A stretch of DNA of 58,149 nt. Source: a virus. The stretch lies in IMG/VR virus record IMGVR_UViG_3300049597_000678, positions 1-58,149 of that record. The stretch is one strand, 5' to 3'. Positions 16,610-24,633 of this stretch are shown here, in pieces (position 1 is the first letter of the stretch; each line of letters opens with the position of its first letter). A program made the position numbers and the translations under genes. The notes below the pieces were generated by a model, which saw nothing but the letters and a program-made list of their open reading frames with translations, made no database searches and had not been told where the DNA came from.

Positions 16610-18184
16610 ATGTACAACCCGAAATTATACATGAATATTAAAAATTATGGGAATTATATTGCTGAAGCAAGCGCTGTCTTGTCAGAGGAATTGAACCCTA
16701 GATTAAAGCAATATCTAGAGGATGATCCTTTTCTTGAATATTTAGCAACTAAGTTTTCTTCTCTTGAATCTGGAGAAACATATGAATTAACTGATCTTCC
16801 AAAATCAGAGTATGGTCTTCGAGAAGAGGATAATATTTGGGTAAAAGTAGATAAGTCTGATCCTAAAATTCCTAAATTCATGATGTGGATTATGAATGAT
16901 GAGTACCTATACGGTGGAATAGATTTCAACTTAGCTGCAACTATATTATATGAAGCAGGTAACGTAGGAAGTGCTGTTGGATACGTTGGAAATTTAATAG
17001 GCGGTTTATTCGGTAAAGGGGATCCCGGAGATTCTGGAACTGATGAAGATACTGTAGTGGCAGTTTGTGGAGCAATGGCTGCAATTGCAGCTGAAAAATC
17101 AGTTGATCCTAAATTATATTATGATAAGCTAGCAGAGGCATTCAATCAAAAATACGGAAGCTTAACTGATTTTTTAGAAACTGAATTTTCAGGTAGAGCA
17201 GAATCGGCAGCATTAGCTGCATTTAGACAACCAATTGACTCTTCAGTTTCTAGAGGTTTAAATCTTGGAAGTATTTTACTTGATATCGGACTTACTATTG
17301 TTACATTTGGAGGTGGAACCGTAGTAGCAAGTGCTTTAAGAGGAGCTGGAGCTGCCGCTAAATCTACTAGAATAGGAGCCGGGGTTGTAAACGTAGGAAG
17401 TAAACTTCTCAAAGGACCTGCAGCAATTGCAGCTAGATTTGGAGGATGGGTAGGACTAAGTGCTGCGCAAAAAACAACTTATTTAGGATCTGCGGTTAAA
17501 GTTGGAGAAGAAATAAGCTATATAACTCGAACTGGTAAAAATGCAGGAGCTGCAAATGCATGTAAAATAATAGACATAACTGAAAACGGAGTTCAATTAC
17601 AAAACGTGGCTAAAGGAAATACTTTTATGGCAAGTCTAGATGATTTTATATTAGGAGCTCCTGCAGCAACAGGTAATCGTATTTTAGATGCAGCTGGACT
17701 TACAGCTACTGCAGCTGGACTTGCATTAGCTACTAAAAAGACATCAGATATAGTTGGAGCATCTTCAAGTGATGTAAACGCAGACGGCGCAAATTGGGCA
17801 GAAAAGGGAGCTGAGATTATGGGCTGGTATGATACACTAGCCGCTGATCCAAATCAATATATGGCATCTTTAGGAGGATCCGACGCAGCTGGATTGGCTC
17901 AAGCAATATTAGATTTAAAGAAAGGTTCTGGATTATTTGGAAATACTACCGATCAAGAAGAACTAGCAATGGCTCTTATTATATTAAGCTTAACTCCAGA
18001 AGGAGCAAAGCAGGTAAAAGATGAATATGCTAAACTAGACAATGTTCCGGTATATGCAGTAATCGACGACGAATTAGGAGGAGATATGGGTCTCTTTGCT
18101 AAATCTTACTGGTCAGCTTGTACTGGAGAAGGAAACATGACAGGGCCAATTAAAGGAATCCTTACTAAGATTAGAAAAAAATAA
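16610..18184 (+). CDS. hydrophobic late protein with T4-like YIAE leader
   Basis: A 524 aa protein. Residues 13-21 (YGNYIAEA) nearly repeat the T4 internal-protein leader (YQEFIAEA). The rest is rich in Ala and Gly. Hydrophobic stretches occur near 120-140 (VGSAVGYVGNLIGGLFG) and 220-245 (LGSILLDIGLTIVTFGGGTVVASAL), with another Ala-rich helix near 360-375. It lies between two other leader-bearing proteins and resembles the 11986 product in composition. A packaged membrane-active protein is inferred; no family name is assigned. Confidence 0.6.
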   Translation: MYNPKLYMNIKNYGNYIAEASAVLSEELNPRLKQYLEDDPFLEYLATKFSSLESGETYELTDLPKSEYGLREEDNIWVKVDKSDPKIPKFMMWIMNDEYLYGGIDFNLAATILYEAGNVGSAVGYVGNLIGGLFGKGDPGDSGTDEDTVVAVCGAMAAIAAEKSVDPKLYYDKLAEAFNQKYGSLTDFLETEFSGRAESAALAAFRQPIDSSVSRGLNLGSILLDIGLTIVTFGGGTVVASALRGAGAAAKSTRIGAGVVNVGSKLLKGPAAIAARFGGWVGLSAAQKTTYLGSAVKVGEEISYITRTGKNAGAANACKIIDITENGVQLQNVAKGNTFMASLDDFILGAPAATGNRILDAAGLTATAAGLALATKKTSDIVGASSSDVNADGANWAEKGAEIMGWYDTLAADPNQYMASLGGSDAAGLAQAILDLKKGSGLFGNTTDQEELAMALIILSLTPEGAKQVKDEYAKLDNVPVYAVIDDELGGDMGLFAKSYWSACTGEGNMTGPIKGILTKIRKK

Positions 18185-18196
18185 AAATTCTAATTT

Positions 18197-20599
18197 ATGA
18201 ATTTTAATTTATATTTAAATAGATTATATGAAGTGGCACCGGCTTCTCCAGAATCTTATGGAACAAATATTGGAATCACTGATAAATCTGATAGTTCATA
18301 TAGAAACAGTCTTGAACAGCCGAAATCAGGCCCGATTGGAAATTTAGTAAATTCTGCATGGGCAAATCTGAATGTCCCGACTAGAAGCATTCCAGACACC
18401 AGTAATGGTAACATGGGATGTGCTGCCGCTACTTCAATAATCTTTTATAGAGCAACAGGTTTACCTATTATTCCAGGTAAAAAGATAGTATTGGGTACCA
18501 GTACTCTATGGTCTTCCTTTACTAGCCGACCTAATGAATGGCAAAAAATATCTAATTGGCAAACTGATTGGCAGCCTGGAGATATAATCTTGACATCTAA
18601 GGGAAGTAAAGCTGGTCATGTTGGTGTAATAGTCGATGGTGGAAAGATAATATCTAATTCATCAGGAGGATTTAACGGAGATAAGAAAGGACAAATTGAA
18701 CAGAATTATTCAAGCGTCACATCTTGGCAATCAATTGCTAAGAGAAATCCAAAACAAACTGCATGTTTTAGATATATTGGAAAATGGAGAGAATCATGGG
18801 GAGGTCCTATATATGATAAACCTCAGGATCCAAGTAGACCAGGTGAAATGGAAATGAAGCATATTGTTGGTGGAAACTCATTTGTAATGGGACCGGGTCC
18901 AGATCAACATGCAGGGTATGAAGGATGGATGAATCAAAACGCATGGGATATAATGGCCCCTGTTGGAACTCCAATATGCTCTGTGTTTTCTGGTAAAATA
19001 AATAAAGTTACTCTCTTAAGTGATAGCGAAAATACTTTTGGCTGGAGTGTCTTAATTTTATCTGATGATAATAAATATCAAGCATTTTATGCTAACTTTG
19101 GAGAAGTAATGCCTGAGATTAAAGAAGGATCAACTATTAAAGTTGGAGATATAATAGGATATATAGGAAAACCTAAGAGCAATCCTGATTGGAGAACTCA
19201 CTCGCATATATCAATAGGTCCAGATTCTGGATCGAATCTAAAGAATTTTATAGATAATTCTGGAAATATTAAAGGAACTGGAGATGTTCCAGTTAGAACA
19301 ATAATCCCGGTTAAATCAACTCTAAGCGAGCTTGAATTAATAAAAGCTGAGGATTTTGTCGGAGATCGACTAATCTTAAAAATGGGATCTACTGGAGAAA
19401 AGGTAAGGGATCTACAGTACACACTAAAAACCAAGTATGGTTATCCTCTTCCTCAAAGTGGAATAGACGGAGAATTCGGACCCGAAACCAGAGCTGCAAT
19501 TAGAGATTTTCAAAGAAAGAGAGGATTATTAATAGATGGAGAAGTTGGAGAGGAAACCGCATATGCTCTAGCCAATAATACTCCGATTGATTTAGATAGA
19601 AAATCTAGTAAATGGTTAGATCAAACTAAATTTAAAATCTACGACAGTAAACATCGAAAGATTTTAATTGCTAAATTGGAATCAAAGACATATATCAAAA
19701 TTAAAAATAGATATGGAACTGAGATAGGAGACGCTCGACTTGAATCCGGTAGAATTTCAATAAATTATCGAGTTAAAGGAGATAATATAAATCTAGACGG
19801 ATCTGATCCAAAAGACTCTGTTTATAAGGGAATATATAACATATTTAATAGAATATCAGGTGGAATAATATCAGAGATACCTACAAATACTGAAAAAGAA
19901 ATAATTACTCCTGAAACAGAGGAAGAAGACGTAGTTAGCGGAGATTTTAAAATATCGCATAGATATTCTGGAGTAAAAGCTACTAATATCCAGGCTTTAA
20001 TAAATGAAATGAATCGCCAGGGGGTAAAAAATCCATATGCTCAAATTGCAATATTAGCGGTTATTGGCAAAGAATGTGGGTTTGTTCCAAAAAATGAAAT
20101 TATGAGTTATTCAAAGGAAAGACTGCCTGAAGTATGGGGAGTTTTTTCAAAAACTGGAAAACGAGTAGAAAAAGGACAGGGTAAATATAACTGGAATGCT
20201 CTAGCTGCTCAGCATGAACGTCAACCTGAAAAATTAGCAAATTTTGTATATGGAGGTCAATTTCATAATAACAGAAGTGGTGACGGTTGGAAATATCGTG
20301 GTAGAGGATTTAATGGAATAACATTTAAATCTGGATACGAAAAATATTCTAGTATTACTGGAATAGATCTTGTTAGTAATCCCGATAGATTGAATGATAT
20401 TAATGTAGCATCAGAAGTAGCAGTAAAGTTTTTAATAAATGGAGTCAAATCTTTAGGAAAAGACCCTATGCAGTTTACAAATCAACAGGATGCAACGTAT
20501 TATGCAACCAAAGCAAATGCAGGTGGACGCGAAATAAAATATGATGAAACCTATGCAAAGGCTAAAGAAGTAGAGAAAAACTTTTTAATCACAGCATAA
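18197..20599 (+). CDS. four-domain peptidoglycan hydrolase (CHAP, M23-like, PG-binding, GH19)
   Basis: An 800 aa protein. Residues 1-12 (MNFNLYLNRLYE) form the leader. A CHAP amidase/peptidase domain spans about 45-195, with Cys75, His141 and Asn154 as likely catalytic residues. An M23/LytM-like fold spans about 230-345: HSH is kept, but the usual HxxxD is NAWD, so one zinc ligand looks lost. PG-binding-1 spans about 390-460 (GIDGEFGPETRAAIRDFQ). A GH19 lysozyme/chitinase domain spans about 590-795, with Glu in GKECGF and GDGWKYRGRGFNGIT. It cuts wall peptides and glycan. The leader suggests a virion enzyme used at entry rather than only a lysis enzyme. Confidence 0.85.
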   Translation: MNFNLYLNRLYEVAPASPESYGTNIGITDKSDSSYRNSLEQPKSGPIGNLVNSAWANLNVPTRSIPDTSNGNMGCAAATSIIFYRATGLPIIPGKKIVLGTSTLWSSFTSRPNEWQKISNWQTDWQPGDIILTSKGSKAGHVGVIVDGGKIISNSSGGFNGDKKGQIEQNYSSVTSWQSIAKRNPKQTACFRYIGKWRESWGGPIYDKPQDPSRPGEMEMKHIVGGNSFVMGPGPDQHAGYEGWMNQNAWDIMAPVGTPICSVFSGKINKVTLLSDSENTFGWSVLILSDDNKYQAFYANFGEVMPEIKEGSTIKVGDIIGYIGKPKSNPDWRTHSHISIGPDSGSNLKNFIDNSGNIKGTGDVPVRTIIPVKSTLSELELIKAEDFVGDRLILKMGSTGEKVRDLQYTLKTKYGYPLPQSGIDGEFGPETRAAIRDFQRKRGLLIDGEVGEETAYALANNTPIDLDRKSSKWLDQTKFKIYDSKHRKILIAKLESKTYIKIKNRYGTEIGDARLESGRISINYRVKGDNINLDGSDPKDSVYKGIYNIFNRISGGIISEIPTNTEKEIITPETEEEDVVSGDFKISHRYSGVKATNIQALINEMNRQGVKNPYAQIAILAVIGKECGFVPKNEIMSYSKERLPEVWGVFSKTGKRVEKGQGKYNWNALAAQHERQPEKLANFVYGGQFHNNRSGDGWKYRGRGFNGITFKSGYEKYSSITGIDLVSNPDRLNDINVASEVAVKFLINGVKSLGKDPMQFTNQQDATYYATKANAGGREIKYDETYAKAKEVEKNFLITA

Positions 20600-20620
20600 A
20601 ACCTAGTAATTCTACAGTTG

Positions 20621-20637
20621 TATAATAAATAAAAATT
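20621..20637 (+). promoter_or_regulatory. late promoter
   Basis: TATAATAAATAAAAATT lies 9-25 bases upstream of the 20646 start. Confidence 0.6.
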
Positions 20638-20645
20638 ATATTATT

Positions 20646-21227
20646 ATGCAAACAATGGGAAACAATTTAAATCCGGAAACAATTTCAGAAGTAGTTGAGG
20701 AAACAGTAGAAGACACTGTAGAAAATACTCTTGAAGATTTAGTTGAGGAAACAGTAGAAGACACTGTAGAAAATACTCTTGAAGATTTAGTAGAGGAAAA
20801 AACTGAAGAATTAGTAGAAGAAGAGAACCTTTCTCCAGCTGATAAGTTAGCTAAGCTTCAGACTGAAAGAATGGGAAATTTTAACGTCACTCTGTCTTAT
20901 GACGACGCTTCTTATCTTAAAAATCTCTTAGATAAAGTTGAATTTAAAGGACCTCAACAGGCATATTTATTGATTATTTCAAAATTAGAAATGACTCAAA
21001 TCTGTGAAACCATTAAAGGTCTACCGAAAGAGAGCCGACATAGTGTTGAAATCTCTGCTGCCGCAATTGAATCTATAAGCTTCTTCATTAATTCTAAAAC
21101 CGGGAAAGGAATAGATTCTGCCCAAAGATTATTCTCTGCATCTATGCAATTAAGACCTGCTATTTCACATATCAATAGAATTGAAGATGAGATCGATGCT
21201 CTTAAAAAAGAGAACGGTATTTCTTAA
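20646..21227 (+). CDS. acidic protein with tandem repeat N-terminus
   Basis: A 193 aa protein. Residues 17-48 are two identical 16-residue acidic repeats (VEETVEDTVENTLEDL), then a third decayed copy (VEEKTEELVEEE). Residues 60-193 form a helical domain. The repeats likely form an extended acidic helix. An alternative start is Met4. The acidic composition and place beside a gp67-like acidic protein suggest a prohead-core or DNA-mimic role, but this is inference. Confidence 0.6.
   Translation: MQTMGNNLNPETISEVVEETVEDTVENTLEDLVEETVEDTVENTLEDLVEEKTEELVEEENLSPADKLAKLQTERMGNFNVTLSYDDASYLKNLLDKVEFKGPQQAYLLIISKLEMTQICETIKGLPKESRHSVEISAAAIESISFFINSKTGKGIDSAQRLFSASMQLRPAISHINRIEDEIDALKKENGIS
20694..20789 (+). 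repeat. perfect 48-bp tandem duplication
   Basis: Bases 20694-20741 and 20742-20789 are identical, coding for the acidic 16-residue unit. The exact DNA identity, including third positions, points to a recent duplication. Confidence 0.95.
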
Positions 21228-21276
21228 ATAATTGTATTTTGATAATATTTTTTTTGAAATTTTCATTTATCTCATA

Positions 21277-21292
21277 GATAAATAATAAAAAA
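21277..21292 (+). promoter_or_regulatory. late promoter
   Basis: GATAAATAATAAAAAA lies 9 bases upstream of the 21302 start. Confidence 0.75.
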
Positions 21293-21301
21293 CAAATTAA
21301 A

Positions 21302-21655
21302 ATGAAAGTTAAGAATTTTTCAGGATTCATGAGATCTAAGTTAAATGAATCAATGGGCGAGGAATACGATGAAATGGGAATGGGCATGTACGGTGCAAAT
21401 CCTGAAGACGCTGATGAAGCTGACGAAGACGCTGATGCCTCTGACGAAGATGGAGCTGACGAAGAGCCACTTACTTTAGAAGATCTTAAAGCTATGATCG
21501 ACGAACTTACTGAAAGAGTTGAAGCTCTTGAAGGAGGAGGAGACGAAGATGGAGCTGACGAAGATGGAGCTGACGAAGAAGGATCTGACGAAGAAGATCC
21601 TGCTGCTAATGAATCTTGGAGATTTAATAAATCTAGAAGATACAAGAGATATTAA
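21302..21655 (+). CDS. very acidic late protein, prohead-core-like
   Basis: A 117 aa protein. The leader MKVKNFSGFMRSKLNE ends in LNE. Residues about 33-100 are extremely acidic, with repeated DEDGADE units around a short helix (LEDLKAMIDELTERVEALEG). The C-terminus is suddenly basic and aromatic (RFNKSRRYKRY). This charge layout resembles T4 prohead core protein gp67, an acidic protein cut by the prohead protease during maturation. It is a single-gene unit with its own late promoter and terminator, as expected for an abundant product. Confidence 0.6.
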   Translation: MKVKNFSGFMRSKLNESMGEEYDEMGMGMYGANPEDADEADEDADASDEDGADEEPLTLEDLKAMIDELTERVEALEGGGDEDGADEDGADEEGSDEEDPAANESWRFNKSRRYKRY

Positions 21656-21696
21656 TCTTAAGTATTCTAAAATAAATATTATCTAACTAGAAAGGT

Positions 21697-21727
21697 AAAA
21701 GGGCGAATTTATATTTGCCCTTTTTTA
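21697..21727 (+). terminator. intrinsic terminator
   Basis: AAAGGGCGAA / TTTGCCCTTT hairpin with a T run, nearly the same sequence as the terminator at 10296-10326. Confidence 0.85.
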
Positions 21728-21743
21728 TTTAAAATCTAATAAT

Positions 21744-22181
21744 ATGCAATATAATAATTCAAATAGAATGATTCCTCTCTTTGAGAACTATTGTCGTCAA
21801 AATCAGATTGATGGTAAAATGATCACCGCGGACATTGATGGCAAATCGCTTAAATTAAAGGTGGCCTCTACTCCAGATAGTATGATGAAAGGATATTCAA
21901 ATTCAGATGAGCCTAAAGAAGGGGAAGGAATGATCTTTATTTATCCAGAATCTGCTCCTCTCTATTTTTGGATGAAGGGAGTAGATTTTCCTCTTGATAT
22001 TATATTCTTTGATTCTGCAATGAATATGGTTGAATATCTTACAATGGAGCCTTGTGGATCTGCTAGGGAAGAGGATCTACCTAGATATCAATCATCTAAG
22101 CCTGCTAGATTTGCAGTCGAGGTGCCTGCAAACTGGTGTGAATCTAATAAAATAAGCAAGAATTGTAGGCTTAAATTTTAA
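21744..22181 (+). CDS. DUF192 family protein
   Basis: A 145 aa protein with the DUF192 signature: GMIFIYP, FWMKGVDFPLDIIF, then PC and RFAVEVPANW near the end. Function in the family is unknown; many bacterial members are exported, but this one has no signal peptide. The start MQYNNSNRMIPLFENY could be a weak form of the leader (PLFE). No clean late promoter precedes it. It lies between a terminator and the DNA ligase gene. Confidence 0.8.
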   Translation: MQYNNSNRMIPLFENYCRQNQIDGKMITADIDGKSLKLKVASTPDSMMKGYSNSDEPKEGEGMIFIYPESAPLYFWMKGVDFPLDIIFFDSAMNMVEYLTMEPCGSAREEDLPRYQSSKPARFAVEVPANWCESNKISKNCRLKF

Positions 22182-22186
22182 TACCC

Positions 22187-22225
22187 AGGTTTAATATAGC
22201 TAATATATTTTAGTATATTAAACCT
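22187..22225 (+). promoter_or_regulatory. 12-bp perfect inverted repeat before the ligase gene
   Basis: AGGTTTAATATA (22187-22198) is repeated inverted as TATATTAAACCT (22214-22225), ending on the base before the ATG. The 15-base spacer contains TATATTTT at 22204-22211, like an early -7 element. It could be an operator around the promoter or a hairpin that covers the start codon. Confidence 0.6.
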
Positions 22226-23617
22226 ATGAAAATTAAAGAAATATTCGATGAAATAAGATTAGAATCTGGAACTAATCTTAAAATGGAAATTCTTAAAGAG
22301 AATTCTAAAGCAAATCTTTTAAAAGAAGTTCTATATAATACTTATTCAAATAAGATTAAGTATCATATCAAGCAAATACCAGAATATTCTCCTAATTCCG
22401 GAGAGGAATTTATGGATCTATCGTCTGCCTTAATTATATTAAAATCAATCTCAGATCGTAAGGTAACTGGAAATGATGCGATCGAATGCTTAAGAGCAGT
22501 TTTACAATTGCTTCACCCAGACGATGCTCATGTAGTAGAAAGAATCATTGAGAAAGATGCAAAAATTGGGATGGCCCGAACTAATATCAATAAAATATTT
22601 CCAGGTCTTATCGAAACAACTCCATACCAAGGAGCCCAATCCTTTAGCGAAAAACGAGCAAAAGATATATTAGCAGAGGGTCCAGCGTGGAGCCAGATTA
22701 AAATGGATGGAAGGTATTGTAATGCCATTATTCAAGAAGGATCTGTATTTTTAGAGAGTAGATCAGGCGAACCTACTAATATATTAGGAGCAACTATTAT
22801 AGGGGAGCTTTCTAAATGGGATGACTGTGTTCTAAATGGAGAATTAACTATAGATGGAGTCGATCGAAATACTAGCAATGGTATTATAAATTCTATCATA
22901 TCAATGAGCAATAAGATTCAACAAGGTGAAGATATAGATTCTGATATTGAAAACATTAAGGATCGCCATAGCATTTCATATGAAGATGCACTTGACCTAA
23001 TTAGATTTACTATATGGGACCGAATTGAGATCGATGAATATTTTGAAGGAGAATCTAAGGTTCCGTATATGGATAGATTTAGTAAACTCAAAAATCGAAT
23101 AGATATACACGAATGTTCTATGGTTGGATTAGTAGAGACTCAACTTGTTTTAACATATGAAGAAGCTATGAACCACTTTATTTCTGTTTTAGGAAGGGGA
23201 CTGGAGGGAACTATATTAAAATCAATTACTGCCCCTTGGAAAGATGGTAAGCCTAAATGGCAAATTAAAATGAAGCTTGAAATAGATCTCGATATGAAAA
23301 TAATCGGATTTAATTATGGTACACCAGGAACTAAGAACGAGAATGTCATATCATCACTCACGGTGCAATCTTCTTGCGGTAAAGTAGTAACACGTCCAGG
23401 TGGAATAGATGAATCTACGATGACCTGGATCACTCAGAATCAACCAAAATTGATGGGAACCATAGTATCAATGAAATGTTGTGGACTATCTCACGATAAT
23501 GAGGGAAATTACTCCACGCTACACCCGGTTTTTAAATCTTTGCGTGACGATAAGCATGATGCCGATTCTCTAGATAAAATTCTAGAGATTGAAAAAATGG
23601 CAAAATTTCTTTCATAA
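22226..23617 (+). CDS. ATP-dependent DNA ligase, T4 gp30-like
   Basis: A 463 aa protein. Motif I is KMDGRYC, with the adenylated lysine at Lys159, the same number as in T4 ligase. Later motifs include NGELTIDG near 215-222, EGTILKS near 330, and QIKMK as motif V. The C-terminal OB-fold region follows (DLDMKIIGF to SCGKVVTRPGG). It seals nicks with ATP during phage replication and repair. Length is close to T4 (487 aa). The leader hairpin touches the start codon, suggesting control of its expression. Confidence 0.95.
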   Translation: MKIKEIFDEIRLESGTNLKMEILKENSKANLLKEVLYNTYSNKIKYHIKQIPEYSPNSGEEFMDLSSALIILKSISDRKVTGNDAIECLRAVLQLLHPDDAHVVERIIEKDAKIGMARTNINKIFPGLIETTPYQGAQSFSEKRAKDILAEGPAWSQIKMDGRYCNAIIQEGSVFLESRSGEPTNILGATIIGELSKWDDCVLNGELTIDGVDRNTSNGIINSIISMSNKIQQGEDIDSDIENIKDRHSISYEDALDLIRFTIWDRIEIDEYFEGESKVPYMDRFSKLKNRIDIHECSMVGLVETQLVLTYEEAMNHFISVLGRGLEGTILKSITAPWKDGKPKWQIKMKLEIDLDMKIIGFNYGTPGTKNENVISSLTVQSSCGKVVTRPGGIDESTMTWITQNQPKLMGTIVSMKCCGLSHDNEGNYSTLHPVFKSLRDDKHDADSLDKILEIEKMAKFLS

Positions 23618-23641
23618 GAAAACCCGTAAATTATTTAGCTG

Positions 23642-23656
23642 TATAAATAATCGTTT
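23642..23656 (+). promoter_or_regulatory. possible late promoter
   Basis: TATAAATAATCGTTTTAAA upstream of the 23671 start matches the core TATAAATAAT but lacks the A run. Confidence 0.45.
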
Positions 23657-23670
23657 TAAATTATATAAAA

Positions 23671-23874
23671 ATGAGATACTATTTAGGAAAAATTCAATTT
23701 GAGACCATTGACGACAATAATGGCAGAACTAGAAAAACCAAAGAACAATATTTGGTAGAAGCATTTGATATTTCAGATGCCGAAAAAAAGCTAAAAGATA
23801 TGTTTAAAGATAGCATGTCTGATGTTTCAGTAATCAGCGTAGCTGAATCCCCAATCATGGGAATTGTTAGATAA
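23671..23874 (+). CDS. DUF4494-like small protein
   Basis: A 67 aa protein with a strand, then EQYLVEAFDISDAEKKLKDMF and an ISVAESPI strand, resembling the Bacteroidetes DUF4494 family (YLV-A-x(3)-EAE pattern). Function is unknown. It is the first of three closely packed small genes (23671-24574). Confidence 0.55.
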   Translation: MRYYLGKIQFETIDDNNGRTRKTKEQYLVEAFDISDAEKKLKDMFKDSMSDVSVISVAESPIMGIVR

Positions 23875-23876
23875 CT

Positions 23877-24128
23877 ATGGACAGATTGCCGACTAAAGTT
23901 GCTGAGGATATTTACGACGTATTGGTAAAATATGCCGAAGTTGATTCTGATTACTATCACAGAGAATTATTTGTCTATCACTTTGGATTAAAGAGAGGAA
24001 TGAAATCATTCAATCTCCATTGCATGGATGGAAAAAACAGATGGTTTGTGAGAGAGCATGAAGAATATAAATTAGTTGGAAAAGGAGAAAATAAAGTAAA
24101 CTCCATTATAAGAGGAATGTTAAAGTGA
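23877..24128 (+). CDS. hypothetical protein
   Basis: An 83 aa mixed-charge protein two bases after the preceding gene. No family is recognised. The stop TGA overlaps the next ATG by one base, so it is co-translated with both neighbours. Confidence 0.6.
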   Translation: MDRLPTKVAEDIYDVLVKYAEVDSDYYHRELFVYHFGLKRGMKSFNLHCMDGKNRWFVREHEEYKLVGKGENKVNSIIRGMLK

Positions 24129-24574
24129 TGCAGTCTCAATTTAGAGTTCCTTTAGAGAAAGACTCTTTTTTCTATCAGGATTTTTTCATGTTGATGTCTA
24201 ATTCAATGCAGGAGCTTCTAATAGATTATCAAGAATGGCCTGATGAAATTCAATTTATTGGCAAATTAGGGAAAGAATTAAAAGATATTATTGTAGATAA
24301 GGGATGGGATTTCTCAAAATTCAATATTAAATGTTTTAATTCTTCTCCCTTAAATAAAATAGTATTTAAATATTCTAAGCCATTAACTGTATCTGATTTC
24401 AAAACCGAGGATGGATCTATTCCTCACATTAACGCAGATAGTTTAAATCAAAAGATGATTAATGGTATACCTGGCCCTGAAACTATGAATAAAATAATTT
24501 CCAATTCTATTGGCCGAGGATTCAATATTGAAAAAACTGTTCGACCGGAGTTAGAAATACTCTTGATTCGATAG
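24128..24574 (+). CDS. hypothetical protein
   Basis: A 148 aa protein of unknown family. The ATG at 24128 shares a base with the preceding stop (TGATG); a GTG at 24125 would add one residue and is less likely. No membrane or catalytic motif was seen. Confidence 0.6.
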   Translation: MQSQFRVPLEKDSFFYQDFFMLMSNSMQELLIDYQEWPDEIQFIGKLGKELKDIIVDKGWDFSKFNIKCFNSSPLNKIVFKYSKPLTVSDFKTEDGSIPHINADSLNQKMINGIPGPETMNKIISNSIGRGFNIEKTVRPELEILLIR

Positions 24575-24602
24575 TTTAATAAAAAATATCTAATCTTATT
24601 GG

Positions 24603-24617
24603 AATAAATAATAAAAA
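24603..24617 (+). promoter_or_regulatory. late promoter
   Basis: AATAAATAATAAAAAT lies 16 bases upstream of the 24634 start. Confidence 0.7.
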
Positions 24618-24633
24618 TAAATGATTTATTCTA

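Noticed and set aside
22226-22280. Leader on the DNA ligase
   Set aside because: MKIKEIFDEIRLES looks similar at first, but T4 ligase has a comparable N-terminal helix (MILKILNEIAS), so it is better read as part of the enzyme.
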